In this document: positions 18,565 to 25,386 of the stretch, in pieces | Position numbering within the stretch: position 1 is the first letter of the stretch | Layout of the letters: each line of letters begins with the position of its first letter | NCBI GenBank assembly: GCA_009469675.1 | Contig: SSSZ01000040.1 | Coordinates: forward strand, 1 to 49,663 | DNA length: 49,663 nt | From: Azonexaceae bacterium | Lineage (GTDB): Bacteria; Pseudomonadota; Gammaproteobacteria; Burkholderiales; Rhodocyclaceae | Direction of reading: 5' to 3' | The notes under the pieces: generated by a model | What the model saw: only the letters and a program-made list of their open reading frames with translations | The model's database searches: none | What the model was told of the DNA's origin: nothing | Program-made: the position numbers and the translations under genes

Positions 18565-19803
18565 ATGAAAATCGAAATCCGAAACGGTCGCCTCATCGAC
18601 CCCAAGAACCGGCGCGACGAAGGCGCCAGTCTCTTCATCGCCGCCGGCAAGATTGCCGGCATCGGCCAGACGCCCGCCGGCTTCGTCGCCGACCAGGTGA
18701 TCGACGCCGCCGGCGCCATCGTCTGTCCCGGCTTCATCGACCTCGGCGCCCGCCTCAACAGCATCGAGGCCGAACTGGCCGCCGCCGTCGCCGGCGGCGT
18801 CACCTCGGTGGTGGTGCCCCCCGACGCCGACCCGCCCCTCGACGAACCCGAACTGGCCGACCGCCTGGTGCACCGCGCCGCCGACATCGGCAAGGCCCGC
18901 GTCCTACCCCTGGGCGCCCTCACCCTCGGCCTCAAGGGCGAGCGCCTGGCCGAACTGGCCGGGCTGGCCAAGGCCGGCTGCGTCGCCTTTTCCCAGGCCA
19001 ACCGGCCGGTGGTCGATACCGAAGCGCTGCTGCGCTCCTTCGAATACGCCGCCACCTTCGGCTTCGCCGTCTGGATGCAGCCCCAGGACCACTGGCTGGC
19101 CAGGAACGGCATCGCCCACGCCGGCGAGGTGGCCAGCCGCCTCGGCCTGGCCGGCATCCCGGTCAGCGCCGAGACCATCGCCATCGGCACCCTCCTGCAG
19201 CTGGCCCGGGACACCGGTGTGCGCCTGCATCTGACGCGGATTTCCTCCGCCGCCGGCCTGACGCAAATCGGAAAGGCCCAAAAGGAAGGGCTGAAGGTGA
19301 GCTGCGACGTCGGCATCCACCACCTGCACCTCACCGAAAACGACATCGGCTTCTTCGACAGCCAGGCCCGGTTCGACCCGCCGCTGCGCACCCAGGGCGA
19401 CCGCCAGGGCCTCTCCGCCGGCGTCGCCCGGGGCGTCGCCGCCATCTGCTCCGACCACACGCCGGTCGGGGCCGACGACAAGCTGCTGCCCTTCGGCGAA
19501 GCCAAGCCCGGCGCCACCGGCCTCGAACTCCTGCTACCGCTGACCCTCAAGTGGGCCACCGCGGCAGATGTCGACCTCGCCACCGCCATCGCCCGCATTA
19601 CCGCCGACCCGGCCGCCATCCTCGGCAGCGACCGCGGCCAACTCGGCGAAGGCGCCGACGCCGACGTCTGCATCTTCGACCCGGAAGCCAGCTGGCGGCT
19701 GCTGCCGGAGGCCCTGCGCAGCAAGGGAAAAAATACCCCTTTCCTGGGTTACGAAGTGCAAGGAAAGGTTCGAGTGGCCCTGGTGGGCGGCACCCAAAAA
19801 TAA
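18565..19803 (+). CDS. pyrC': Dihydroorotase homologue, probably non-catalytic (PyrC')
   Basis: A 412-residue amidohydrolase-fold protein aligned in plan with class I dihydroorotase: an N-terminal beta domain, the barrel, and a C-terminal ADADVCIFDPEASW return to the beta domain. The metal-binding DxHxHxR motif after the first strand should follow PGFID, but here the sequence is DLGARLN: both histidines are lost (G61 and R63). A later LHLTRIS retains one His and CSDHTP retains the catalytic-type Asp. The gene follows pyrB, as in Pseudomonas, where an inactive PyrC' is needed structurally for PyrB activity. A structural partner role for this protein is therefore the best inference, and an active dihydroorotase should exist elsewhere. 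Confidence 0.88.
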   Translation: MKIEIRNGRLIDPKNRRDEGASLFIAAGKIAGIGQTPAGFVADQVIDAAGAIVCPGFIDLGARLNSIEAELAAAVAGGVTSVVVPPDADPPLDEPELADRLVHRAADIGKARVLPLGALTLGLKGERLAELAGLAKAGCVAFSQANRPVVDTEALLRSFEYAATFGFAVWMQPQDHWLARNGIAHAGEVASRLGLAGIPVSAETIAIGTLLQLARDTGVRLHLTRISSAAGLTQIGKAQKEGLKVSCDVGIHHLHLTENDIGFFDSQARFDPPLRTQGDRQGLSAGVARGVAAICSDHTPVGADDKLLPFGEAKPGATGLELLLPLTLKWATAADVDLATAIARITADPAAILGSDRGQLGEGADADVCIFDPEASWRLLPEALRSKGKNTPFLGYEVQGKVRVALVGGTQK

Positions 19804-19816
19804 AACGAACGTTTTA
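19801..19816. repeat. Short palindrome at the pyrC' stop codon
   Basis: TAAAACG and CGTTTTA are separated by two bases, giving a 7-bp inverted repeat that includes the pyrC' stop and abuts the riboswitch promoter -35 at 19818. It could be an operator or the upstream half of a weak terminator; no U tract follows. Confidence 0.35.
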
Positions 19817-19817
19817 C

Positions 19818-19846
19818 TTGATTTTGTTGAATTCTTGATTTAAACT
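19818..19846 (+). promoter_or_regulatory. Promoter of the c-di-GMP riboswitch transcript
   Basis: TTGATT at 19818-19823 and TAAACT at 19841-19846 are 17 bases apart, in an AT-rich island that contrasts with the GC-rich surroundings. The predicted transcript start near 19853 lies just before the riboswitch aptamer. Confidence 0.65.
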
Positions 19847-19857
19847 AAATTTACCAG

Positions 19858-19945
19858 TTCGATAAAGGCAAACCCGTCGAAAGACGGCGACGCAAAGCTA
19901 CCGGCTAAATGCACCCAGGTGCGCAGGCCAGAGGGGTTACCGAAA
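19858..19945 (+). ncRNA. Cyclic-di-GMP-I (GEMM-I) riboswitch aptamer
   Basis: The sequence follows the GEMM-I consensus closely: AAAGGCAAACC, a stem capped by a GAAA tetraloop (CGTCGAAAGACGG), the invariant GACGCAAAGC, CCGGCTAAA, a second hairpin capped near CCAGGTGCG that contains the tetraloop receptor, and the closing GGGGTTACCG. The bases that contact the ligand in the known structure lie in the GGCAAACC, ACGCAAAGC and GTTACCG segments, and all are preserved. The aptamer has its own promoter and lies ~78 bases upstream of the next ATG. The intervening sequence forms a hairpin over the ribosome binding site, so control is probably translational. Whether c-di-GMP turns expression on or off cannot be told from sequence. 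Confidence 0.93.
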
Positions 19946-19971
19946 ACTAGGTTGGAGGTTGCAAGAAGCTG

Positions 19972-20019
19972 CCACTGACCGATCGATCTGGATGTTCAAC
20001 CAGGATTCGATTGGAGTGG
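19972..20019 (+). promoter_or_regulatory. Ribosome-binding-site-sequestering hairpin (riboswitch expression platform)
   Basis: CCACT at 19972-19976 pairs with AGTGG at 20015-20019. CCGATCG at 19979-19985 pairs with CGATTGG at 20008-20014 (one G-U). ATC at 19986-19988 pairs with GAT at 20004-20006, and TGG at 19989-19991 with CCA at 20000-20002, leaving an 8-base loop and small bulges. These 18 pairs enclose GGAGTGG, the Shine-Dalgarno sequence of the ATG at 20023. The stem would block initiation unless disrupted. Confidence 0.7.
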
Positions 20020-20022
20020 AAA

Positions 20023-20475
20023 ATGCCCCTAGGTGCCCTTGCCCGTGTAGCAGCCTTCTTCGCCGCCCTCTGCATCGCCCCCTTTGCCGCCGCTGCCGAT
20101 AACCTCCACTGGCGCTGCTGGTACGACCAGCAGGTCCATATCACCTGCCTCGTCGACGAAGTCCCCGACACCGCCGGGGCCGGCGCCGAAGTCCCTCTGC
20201 CTGCCAATATTCCCGGCATCGTCAAACTGCTGCGCAAGGATCCCGGCGCCTTCCGCAACCGCATCGTGCATGTTCCCCTGCACACCCAGCCCTACGACAT
20301 GGAGTTTACCGCCACCCTGGCCCGCGCCACGGTCTGCGGCTCCCGCAGCGACTGCACGGTCAACTTCACGTCCCAGCTGCCGCCGGCAGAAGAAGTGATC
20401 GCCCTCCTCAACAAACACGTTCCCTATCTCGAGCGCGCCATGCCGACCACCCTGGCCATGGCCGAAATCGACTGA
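20023..20475 (+). CDS. Small exported protein of unknown function under c-di-GMP riboswitch control
   Basis: I do not recognise a named family. The 150-residue product has a Sec signal peptide: a basic start, a hydrophobic run to about residue 20, and a likely cleavage after FAAAA near residue 25. The mature part (~125 residues) contains four cysteines, C32 and C42 in NLHWRCWYDQ...ITCLVDEVPD, and C105 and C111 in TVCGSRSDCTV, which suggests two disulfides in the periplasm. There is no lipobox or further membrane helix. The ATG at 20023 has GGAGTGGA immediately upstream; an in-frame TTG at 20011 lies within the sequestering hairpin. The gene stands alone between pyrC' and the convergent yggU. 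Its riboswitch and its place next to pilTU suggest a surface or biofilm function (inference). Confidence 0.85.
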   Translation: MPLGALARVAAFFAALCIAPFAAAADNLHWRCWYDQQVHITCLVDEVPDTAGAGAEVPLPANIPGIVKLLRKDPGAFRNRIVHVPLHTQPYDMEFTATLARATVCGSRSDCTVNFTSQLPPAEEVIALLNKHVPYLERAMPTTLAMAEID

Positions 20476-20514
20476 GCGCCGAGGCCGGCAACCGGCGCCC
20501 CGCAAGACCGCAAA

Positions 20515-20533
20515 CGCCCTGATCGGCAGGGCG
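20515..20533. terminator. Candidate hairpin between convergent genes
   Basis: CGCCCTG at 20515-20521 and CAGGGCG at 20527-20533 form a perfect 7-bp stem with a 5-base loop in the gap between two convergent genes. There is no T tract on either side, so it would be a weak or Rho-assisted terminator at best. Confidence 0.35.
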
Positions 20534-20546
20534 GCAGCAACCCTCC

Positions 20547-20837
20547 TCAGGAAACACCCAGGCGTTCGACCAGCCGATCCGGTGCCAAGGCGATCTCGAT
20601 CTGCTTACGCCGGGAACTTGCCCCCGCCTTGAGGGCAAGCTCCCGCCGAGGAAGGCCGAGGCGCTCGGCGAGGTAAGCGAGGAGCGCCTCGTTGGCCTTG
20701 CCATCGACCGGCGGAGCGGCCAGCCGGATCTTCAAGGCGTCCCCGTGTTCGCCCACCAGTTCGGTACGCTTTGCCCCGGGCTGGACGTGGACGGTGACGC
20801 GGGACGCGGCGCCGGCGGAACGCAACCAGGCCGGCAT
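20547..20837 (-). CDS. yggU: DUF167 / YggU family protein
   Basis: A 96-residue cytoplasmic protein of unknown biochemical role in the DUF167 family. It shows the family core VTVHVQPGAKRTELVG, ALKIRLAAPPVDGKANEALLAYLAERL and KAGASSRRKQIEI. The ATG at 20837 shares one base with the stop of yggT (TGATG), so it is translationally coupled as the last gene of the yggS-proC-yggT-yggU operon. The longer open frame upstream of this ATG runs out of phase through yggT and is not coding. Confidence 0.92.
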   Translation of the reverse strand: MPAWLRSAGAASRVTVHVQPGAKRTELVGEHGDALKIRLAAPPVDGKANEALLAYLAERLGLPRRELALKAGASSRRKQIEIALAPDRLVERLGVS

Positions 20838-21376
20838 CAAAGCAGCATGAGGACGACCTGGGCCAGCAGAATGGCGACCAGGGGGGAGAGGTCGATGCCG
20901 GAAAAGGTCGGCAAAATCCGGCGGATGGGGTCGAGGAAGGGGCGGGTGAGCTGATAGGCCGGGGCCGCTACCGGCGAGTAGGGATTGACCCAGGACAACA
21001 CCGCCTGCAGGATGAGGACGCCGATCAACAGGTAGATCGACAACCGAGCAACGCCCCGGAGGGCACCGACCACAATGCCGAAAGCGATCCCCGGCCCGTC
21101 GGCAAGAAAGAGGTAGCCCCCGAAACCGTAGAGGATGCCGACGAACAGCGCCTGCAGGGCGAGGGCGGCGACCAGGCTGGCGAAATCGAGGCCGAACAGC
21201 CCGGGGATCGCCCGCCGCAGCGGCTTGGCCCCCCAATTGGTGAGCGTCACGACAAAATGCCCCACCGGCCCGGCGAAACTGACCCGGAAGGCCTGCATGT
21301 AGAAGCGCAAAAGAAAGAGGGCGCTGAAAAAGGAAATCATGGCGTCCGCCAGAAAGACGACGACCTGGGAGAACAT
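20837..21376 (-). CDS. yggT: YggT family integral membrane protein
   Basis: A 179-residue inner-membrane protein of the YggT/YlmG family. It contains two YGGT repeats: LFLLRFYMQAFRVSF with PLRRAIPG, and LLIGVLILQAVLSWVNPY with LTRPFLDPIRRILP. These give about four membrane helices. Proposed roles in the family include osmotic stress tolerance and organisation of membrane or division proteins; the activity is not defined. The start ATG overlaps the proC stop (TGATG), and the stop overlaps the yggU start in the same way. Confidence 0.92.
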   Translation of the reverse strand: MFSQVVVFLADAMISFFSALFLLRFYMQAFRVSFAGPVGHFVVTLTNWGAKPLRRAIPGLFGLDFASLVAALALQALFVGILYGFGGYLFLADGPGIAFGIVVGALRGVARLSIYLLIGVLILQAVLSWVNPYSPVAAPAYQLTRPFLDPIRRILPTFSGIDLSPLVAILLAQVVLMLL

Positions 21377-22188
21377 CACTCGCCCCCCAGGAGGTCGCCC
21401 AGTTCGCGCCCGCGGGCGTCGGCAGCGCGCACTCCGGCGGCGAGGGCCGCCTTCACCCCGAGATCGGTCATGGCCTTGAGGGCCGCCTCGGTGGTGCCGC
21501 CCTTGGAAGTCACCCGCTCCCGCAGGGTTGAAGCCGGCACGTCCGACTGGGCGGCCAGCCGGGCCGCCCCGAGGGTGGTTTCGATGGCCATCTGGGCCGC
21601 CTGTTCGGGGGTAAAGCCGAGTTCCCGGGCGGCGTCCTGCAGCGCTTCGATGAACAGGAAGACGTAGGCCGGGCCGCTGCCCGAAACCGCCGTCACCGCG
21701 TCCATGCGTTTTTCCTCGTCGACCCAGAAGGTGCTGCCGACCGTTCGCATCACCCGGTCGGCAGCCAGCCGCTCGGCGGCATCGACTTCGGGCAGGGCGT
21801 AGAGGCCGGTCACCCCGGCGCCGATCAGGGCCGGCGTATTGGGCATCGTCCGCACCAGCTTGCGGTGCCCCCCCAGCCAGCGCGACAGCGATTCCAGGCG
21901 CAGCCCCGCCGCGATGCTCACCACCAGTTGCCCCGCCAGGTGGCGAACCAGAGGTTTGACCGCCTCCTTCATCTGCTGGGGCTTGACGGCGAGAACGACG
22001 AGGTCGCATTTCCAGGCCTCCGGTTCCGGCCCGGCGTGGCAGGTGACGCCGTAGGCCCGTACGAGTTTTTCGCGGTTGTCGCCGCTCAGTTCGACCACCT
22101 GGATGTCGGCAGCGTCGAAGCCCTGGTTGAGGAGGCCGCCGATGAGGGCGTTGGCCATGTTGCCGCCGCCCAGGAAAGTGATTTTCAT
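21376..22188 (-). CDS. proC: Pyrroline-5-carboxylate reductase
   Basis: ProC reduces 1-pyrroline-5-carboxylate to proline with NAD(P)H in the cytoplasm. The 270-residue protein starts with a Rossmann fingerprint (ITFLGGGNMANALIGGL), has VLAVKPQQM, VRTMPNTPALIGAG, AVSGSGPAYVFLFIEAL, and the C-terminal PASTLRERVTSKGGTTEAAL signature that forms the proline-binding site. It overlaps yggS by four bases (ATGA) and yggT by one base. Confidence 0.96.
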   Translation of the reverse strand: MKITFLGGGNMANALIGGLLNQGFDAADIQVVELSGDNREKLVRAYGVTCHAGPEPEAWKCDLVVLAVKPQQMKEAVKPLVRHLAGQLVVSIAAGLRLESLSRWLGGHRKLVRTMPNTPALIGAGVTGLYALPEVDAAERLAADRVMRTVGSTFWVDEEKRMDAVTAVSGSGPAYVFLFIEALQDAARELGFTPEQAAQMAIETTLGAARLAAQSDVPASTLRERVTSKGGTTEAALKAMTDLGVKAALAAGVRAADARGRELGDLLGGE

Positions 22189-22874
22189 GGATAGTTTCTC
22201 TCACCAAAAATTGCCGTACCGATACGCACCAGCGTAGCGCCTTCCGCCACCGCCGCCTCAAGATCGTGGGACATGCCCATGGACAGCGTGTCGACGTCCA
22301 GCCCGTCCCGCCGCAGGTCGTCGTAGAGGCGGCGCAGGCGGGCGAAGGCCTGGCGCTGTTCGGCAAAGCCGTCGACCGGCGCCGGAATCGCCATCAGGCC
22401 CCGCAGGCGCAAACCGGGCAGGGCCGCCACCTGGCGGCACAGGGCCGGCGCCTCCGCCGCGGCGCAACCGCTTTTGCTCGCCTCGCCGGAAACGTTGACC
22501 TGCACGCAGACCTGCAACGGCGGCCGGCCGGCGGGACGCTGGGCAGCGAGCCGCTGGGCGACCTTGAAGCGATCGAGCGAATGGACCCAGGCAAAATGCT
22601 CGGCGACGGGCCGGGTCTTGTTGCTCTGCAGAGGGCCGATGAAGTGCCATTCCAGATCGTCCCGCCCAAGGGCGGCGATCTTGTCTACACCTTCCTGCAC
22701 GTAGTTCTCGCCGAAGGCCCGCTGGCCGGCCGCCGCCGCCTCGGCGACGCGACCCGCCGGCCAGGTCTTGCTCACCGCCAGGAGACGGACCGCCTCGGGG
22801 GGCCGCCCGGCTGCCCGGGCGGCGTCGGCGATGCGCTGCCGGACGACTTGCAGGTTGGTGGCGATGTCGCTCAT
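22185..22874 (-). CDS. yggS: PLP homeostasis protein YggS (PROSC family)
   Basis: YggS binds PLP on a TIM barrel without known catalysis and keeps free PLP levels in balance. The 229 residues include RLLAVSKTWPAG, where the Lys carries PLP, then FGENYVQEGVDKI, WHFIGPLQSNKTRPVAEHF, VCVQVNVSGEASKSG, and the phosphate-binding LSMGMSHDLEAAVAEG. An AAGGATT ribosome site precedes the ATG. It heads the operon and is divergent from pilT over 56 bases, where the two -10 elements overlap. Confidence 0.95.
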   Translation of the reverse strand: MSDIATNLQVVRQRIADAARAAGRPPEAVRLLAVSKTWPAGRVAEAAAAGQRAFGENYVQEGVDKIAALGRDDLEWHFIGPLQSNKTRPVAEHFAWVHSLDRFKVAQRLAAQRPAGRPPLQVCVQVNVSGEASKSGCAAAEAPALCRQVAALPGLRLRGLMAIPAPVDGFAEQRQAFARLRRLYDDLRRDGLDVDTLSMGMSHDLEAAVAEGATLVRIGTAIFGERNYP

Positions 22875-22880
22875 AATCCT

Positions 22881-22908
22881 TTGGAATTCGGCCTATCCGC
22901 AGTATACA
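22881..22908 (+). promoter_or_regulatory. pilT promoter in the yggS-pilT divergent region
   Basis: TTGGAA at 22881-22886 and TATACA at 22903-22908 have a 16-base spacer and precede the pilT ATG by 22 bases; GAGGA lies in the short leader. The opposite strand reads TATACT at 22901-22906, a possible -10 for yggS, so the two promoters would overlap head to head at GTATAC. Confidence 0.55.
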
Positions 22909-22930
22909 CGCGCCCTGAGGACATCTTCGC

Positions 22931-23974
22931 ATGGACATCACAGAACTCCTGGCATTCGGCGTCAAGAACAAGGCGTCCGACCTTCACCTCTCCTCGGGCC
23001 TGCCGCCGATGATCCGGGTGCACGGCGACGTCCGCCGCATCAACCTGCCGCCCATGGAGCACAAGGACGTGCATTCCATGGTGTACGACATCATGAACGA
23101 CTCCCAGCGCAAGACCTACGAGGAAACGTTGGAGTGCGACTTCTCCTTCGAAATCCCCAACCTGGCGCGTTTCCGGGTCAACGCCTTCGTCCAGCACCGG
23201 GGCGCCGGCGCCGTCTTCCGGACTATTCCCTCCAAGGTTCTCACCCTGGAAGACCTCAACTGCCCGAAGATCTTCAAGGACATTTCCGAATACCCCCGCG
23301 GCATCGTCCTGGTCACCGGCCCCACCGGCTCGGGCAAATCGACCACCCTCGCTGCCATGGTCAACCACATCAACGAAAACGACTACAGCCACATCTTGAC
23401 CGTCGAGGATCCCATCGAATTCGTGCATGAGGCCAAGAAATGCCTCATCAACCAGCGCGAAGTCGGCCCCCATACGCTGTCCTTCAACAACGCCCTGCGC
23501 TCGGCCCTGCGCGAAGACCCGGACGTCATCCTGGTGGGCGAAATGCGCGATCTGGAAACCATCCGCCTCGCCCTCACCGCCGCCGAAACCGGCCACCTGG
23601 TTTTCGGCACCCTGCACACCTCGTCGGCGGCCAAGACGGTGGACCGCATCATCGACGTCTTTCCCGCGGCGGAAAAGGAAATGGTCCGCGCCATGCTTTC
23701 CGAATCGCTGCGCGCCGTCATTTCGCAGACCCTGTTGAAGACCAAGGATGGCCAGGGCCGCGTCGCCGCCCACGAAATCATGATCGGCACCCCGGCCATC
23801 CGCAACCTCATCCGCGAAGCCAAGGTGGCCCAGATGTATTCGTCGATCCAGACCGGCCAGTCCTTCGGCATGCAGACCCTGGACCAGAACCTCCTCGATC
23901 TGGTGCGGCGCAACATCGTGTCGTCCAACGAAGCGCGGACCAAGGCAGCCAACAAGGATGCCTTCCCGGGGTAA
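22931..23974 (+). CDS. pilT: Type IV pilus retraction ATPase PilT
   Basis: PilT is the hexameric cytoplasmic ATPase that drives pilus depolymerisation for twitching motility, DNA uptake and surface sensing. The 347-residue protein is standard length. It opens MDITELLAFGVKNKASDLHLSSGLPP, and has the Walker A motif TGPTGSGKSTT, the Asp box around DPIEFVH, Walker B PDVILVGEMRD, and the His box HLVFGTLHT. The C-terminal AIRNLIRE motif, required for retraction, is intact. pilU follows after 153 bases containing a dispersed repeat. Upstream, the yggS operon is transcribed away from it, as in Pseudomonas. Confidence 0.97.
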   Translation: MDITELLAFGVKNKASDLHLSSGLPPMIRVHGDVRRINLPPMEHKDVHSMVYDIMNDSQRKTYEETLECDFSFEIPNLARFRVNAFVQHRGAGAVFRTIPSKVLTLEDLNCPKIFKDISEYPRGIVLVTGPTGSGKSTTLAAMVNHINENDYSHILTVEDPIEFVHEAKKCLINQREVGPHTLSFNNALRSALREDPDVILVGEMRDLETIRLALTAAETGHLVFGTLHTSSAAKTVDRIIDVFPAAEKEMVRAMLSESLRAVISQTLLKTKDGQGRVAAHEIMIGTPAIRNLIREAKVAQMYSSIQTGQSFGMQTLDQNLLDLVRRNIVSSNEARTKAANKDAFPG

Positions 23975-24001
23975 AGTAGAACCATGCCGGCGGCCGATCA
24001 G

Positions 24002-24107
24002 CCCGTGAAGGTGGTAACGCGCCGGCGAGACTAGGCGGCAAGGTCGCGGCCGGCGCAGACAGTACTGAGGTACGGCAAGCCGGCCGCCGGCCGCAACCAA
24101 CGACGTA
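24002..24107 (-). repeat. Dispersed intergenic repeat, copy A (pilT-pilU spacer)
   Basis: Read on the minus strand, this spacer contains TACGTCGTTGGTTGCG, CTTGCCGTA, CTGTCTGCG and CTTGCCGCCTAGTCT in order. The same blocks with the same spacing recur on the plus strand at 25287-25386 after pilU. The element has no open reading frame and several GC-rich dyads. Copies are inverted relative to each other. Confidence 0.75.
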
Positions 24108-24127
24108 GCGCCAAGCAGGAGAGAGAG

Positions 24128-25264
24128 ATGGAACGCGATCAGGCAATGAAATTTATGCACGACCTCCTGCGCCTCATGTCGCAGAAAAAGGGGTCGGACC
24201 TCTTCATTACGTCGGGTTTTCCGCCGGCCATCAAGATCGACGGCAAAATCACCCCGGTCTCCAACCAGATCCTCTCGCCCCAGCACACCACCGAACTGGC
24301 GCGCTCGATCATGAACGACCGCCAGTCGGCCGAATTCGAAGCTTCCAAGGAGTGCAACTTCGCCATTTCGCCGGCCGGCATCGGCCGCTTCCGGGTCAAT
24401 GCCTTTGTCCAGCAGGGCCGGGTCGGCGTCGTCTGCCGCACCATCAACATGACCATCCCGACCCTCGACGAACTGGGGCTGCCTTCGATCCTCAAGGACG
24501 TGGCGATGACCAAGCGGGGCCTGGTCGTCTTCGTCGGCGGCACGGGCACCGGCAAGACGACGTCCCTGGCCGCCCTGGTCAATTACCGCAACGAAAACAG
24601 TTACGGCCACATCATCACCATCGAAGACCCCATCGAATACGTGCACGATCACAAGAACTGCATCGTCACCCAGCGGGAAGTGGGCGTCGATACCGATGAC
24701 TGGGGGCCTGCCCTCAAGAACACCCTGCGCCAGGCGCCCGACGTCATCCTCATGGGCGAAATCCGCGACCGCGACACCATGGACTACGCCATCGCCTTCG
24801 CCGAAACCGGCCACCTCTGTCTCGCCACCCTGCACGCCAACAGCTCCAACCAGGCCATCGACCGCATCATCAACTTCTTCCCGGAAGAGCGCCGCCACCA
24901 GCTGCTGATGGATCTCTCGCTCAACCTGCGGGCCATGATCTCCCAGCGCCTCCTGCCCAAGAAGGACGGCAAGGGCCGGGTGCCGGCCATCGAAATCATG
25001 CTCAATTCCCCCTTGATTTCCGACCTCATCTTCAAGGGCGAGGTCCACGAGATTAAGGAGATCATGAAAAAATCGCGGGAACTGGGCATGCAGACCTTCG
25101 ACCAGGCCCTCTTCGACCTCTACGAGGCCGGTCGCATCAGCTACGAGGACGCCCTGCGCAACGCCGATTCGTTGAACGACCTGCGGCTGCAGATCAAGCT
25201 CCACGGCAAGGAGTCGAAGGATCGGGATCTGACCACGGGCATCGGGCACCTCGACATCGTCTGA
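24128..25264 (+). CDS. pilU: Type IV pilus retraction ATPase PilU
   Basis: PilU is a PilT paralogue that acts with PilT as an accessory retraction motor. The 378 residues include the family opening KKGSDLFITSGFPPAIKIDGK, Walker A GGTGTGKTTS, IEDPIEYVHDHKNC, Walker B PDVILMGEIRDRDT and HLCLATLHAN. A GGAGAGAG ribosome site precedes the ATG. The PilU-type C terminus, longer than in PilT, ends in KESKDRDLTTGIGHLDIV. The gene is bracketed by inverted copies of a ~100-base repeat. The neighbour pilT is on the same strand; the next gene is convergent. Confidence 0.96.
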   Translation: MERDQAMKFMHDLLRLMSQKKGSDLFITSGFPPAIKIDGKITPVSNQILSPQHTTELARSIMNDRQSAEFEASKECNFAISPAGIGRFRVNAFVQQGRVGVVCRTINMTIPTLDELGLPSILKDVAMTKRGLVVFVGGTGTGKTTSLAALVNYRNENSYGHIITIEDPIEYVHDHKNCIVTQREVGVDTDDWGPALKNTLRQAPDVILMGEIRDRDTMDYAIAFAETGHLCLATLHANSSNQAIDRIINFFPEERRHQLLMDLSLNLRAMISQRLLPKKDGKGRVPAIEIMLNSPLISDLIFKGEVHEIKEIMKKSRELGMQTFDQALFDLYEAGRISYEDALRNADSLNDLRLQIKLHGKESKDRDLTTGIGHLDIV

Positions 25265-25286
25265 CCTTTAGGCCCAAGCTCGCCAA

Positions 25287-25386
25287 TACGTCGTTGGCTG
25301 CGCGCCGCAGCGCCTCGCCGTAGCGATGCTGCTGTCGCGTTGCCGCGGCGCTTGCCGCCTAGTCTTGGCTTCGCCTTACCGCTTCA
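25287..25386 (+). repeat. Dispersed intergenic repeat, copy B (after pilU)
   Basis: This fills the gap between the pilU stop and the convergent methyltransferase stop. Conserved blocks relative to copy A are TACGTCGTTGGCTGCG (25287-25302), TCGCCGTA, CTGTCGCG and CTTGCCGCCTAGTCT (25351-25365). The order, spacing and long identical segments show common origin. Its 3' edge overlaps the end of the convergent gene by a few bases. Confidence 0.75.

Noticed and set aside
22871-25249. A 792-codon antisense frame across pilT and pilU
   Set aside because: It reads as His/Asp/Gly-rich complement of two conserved ATPases and contains no recognisable motif.
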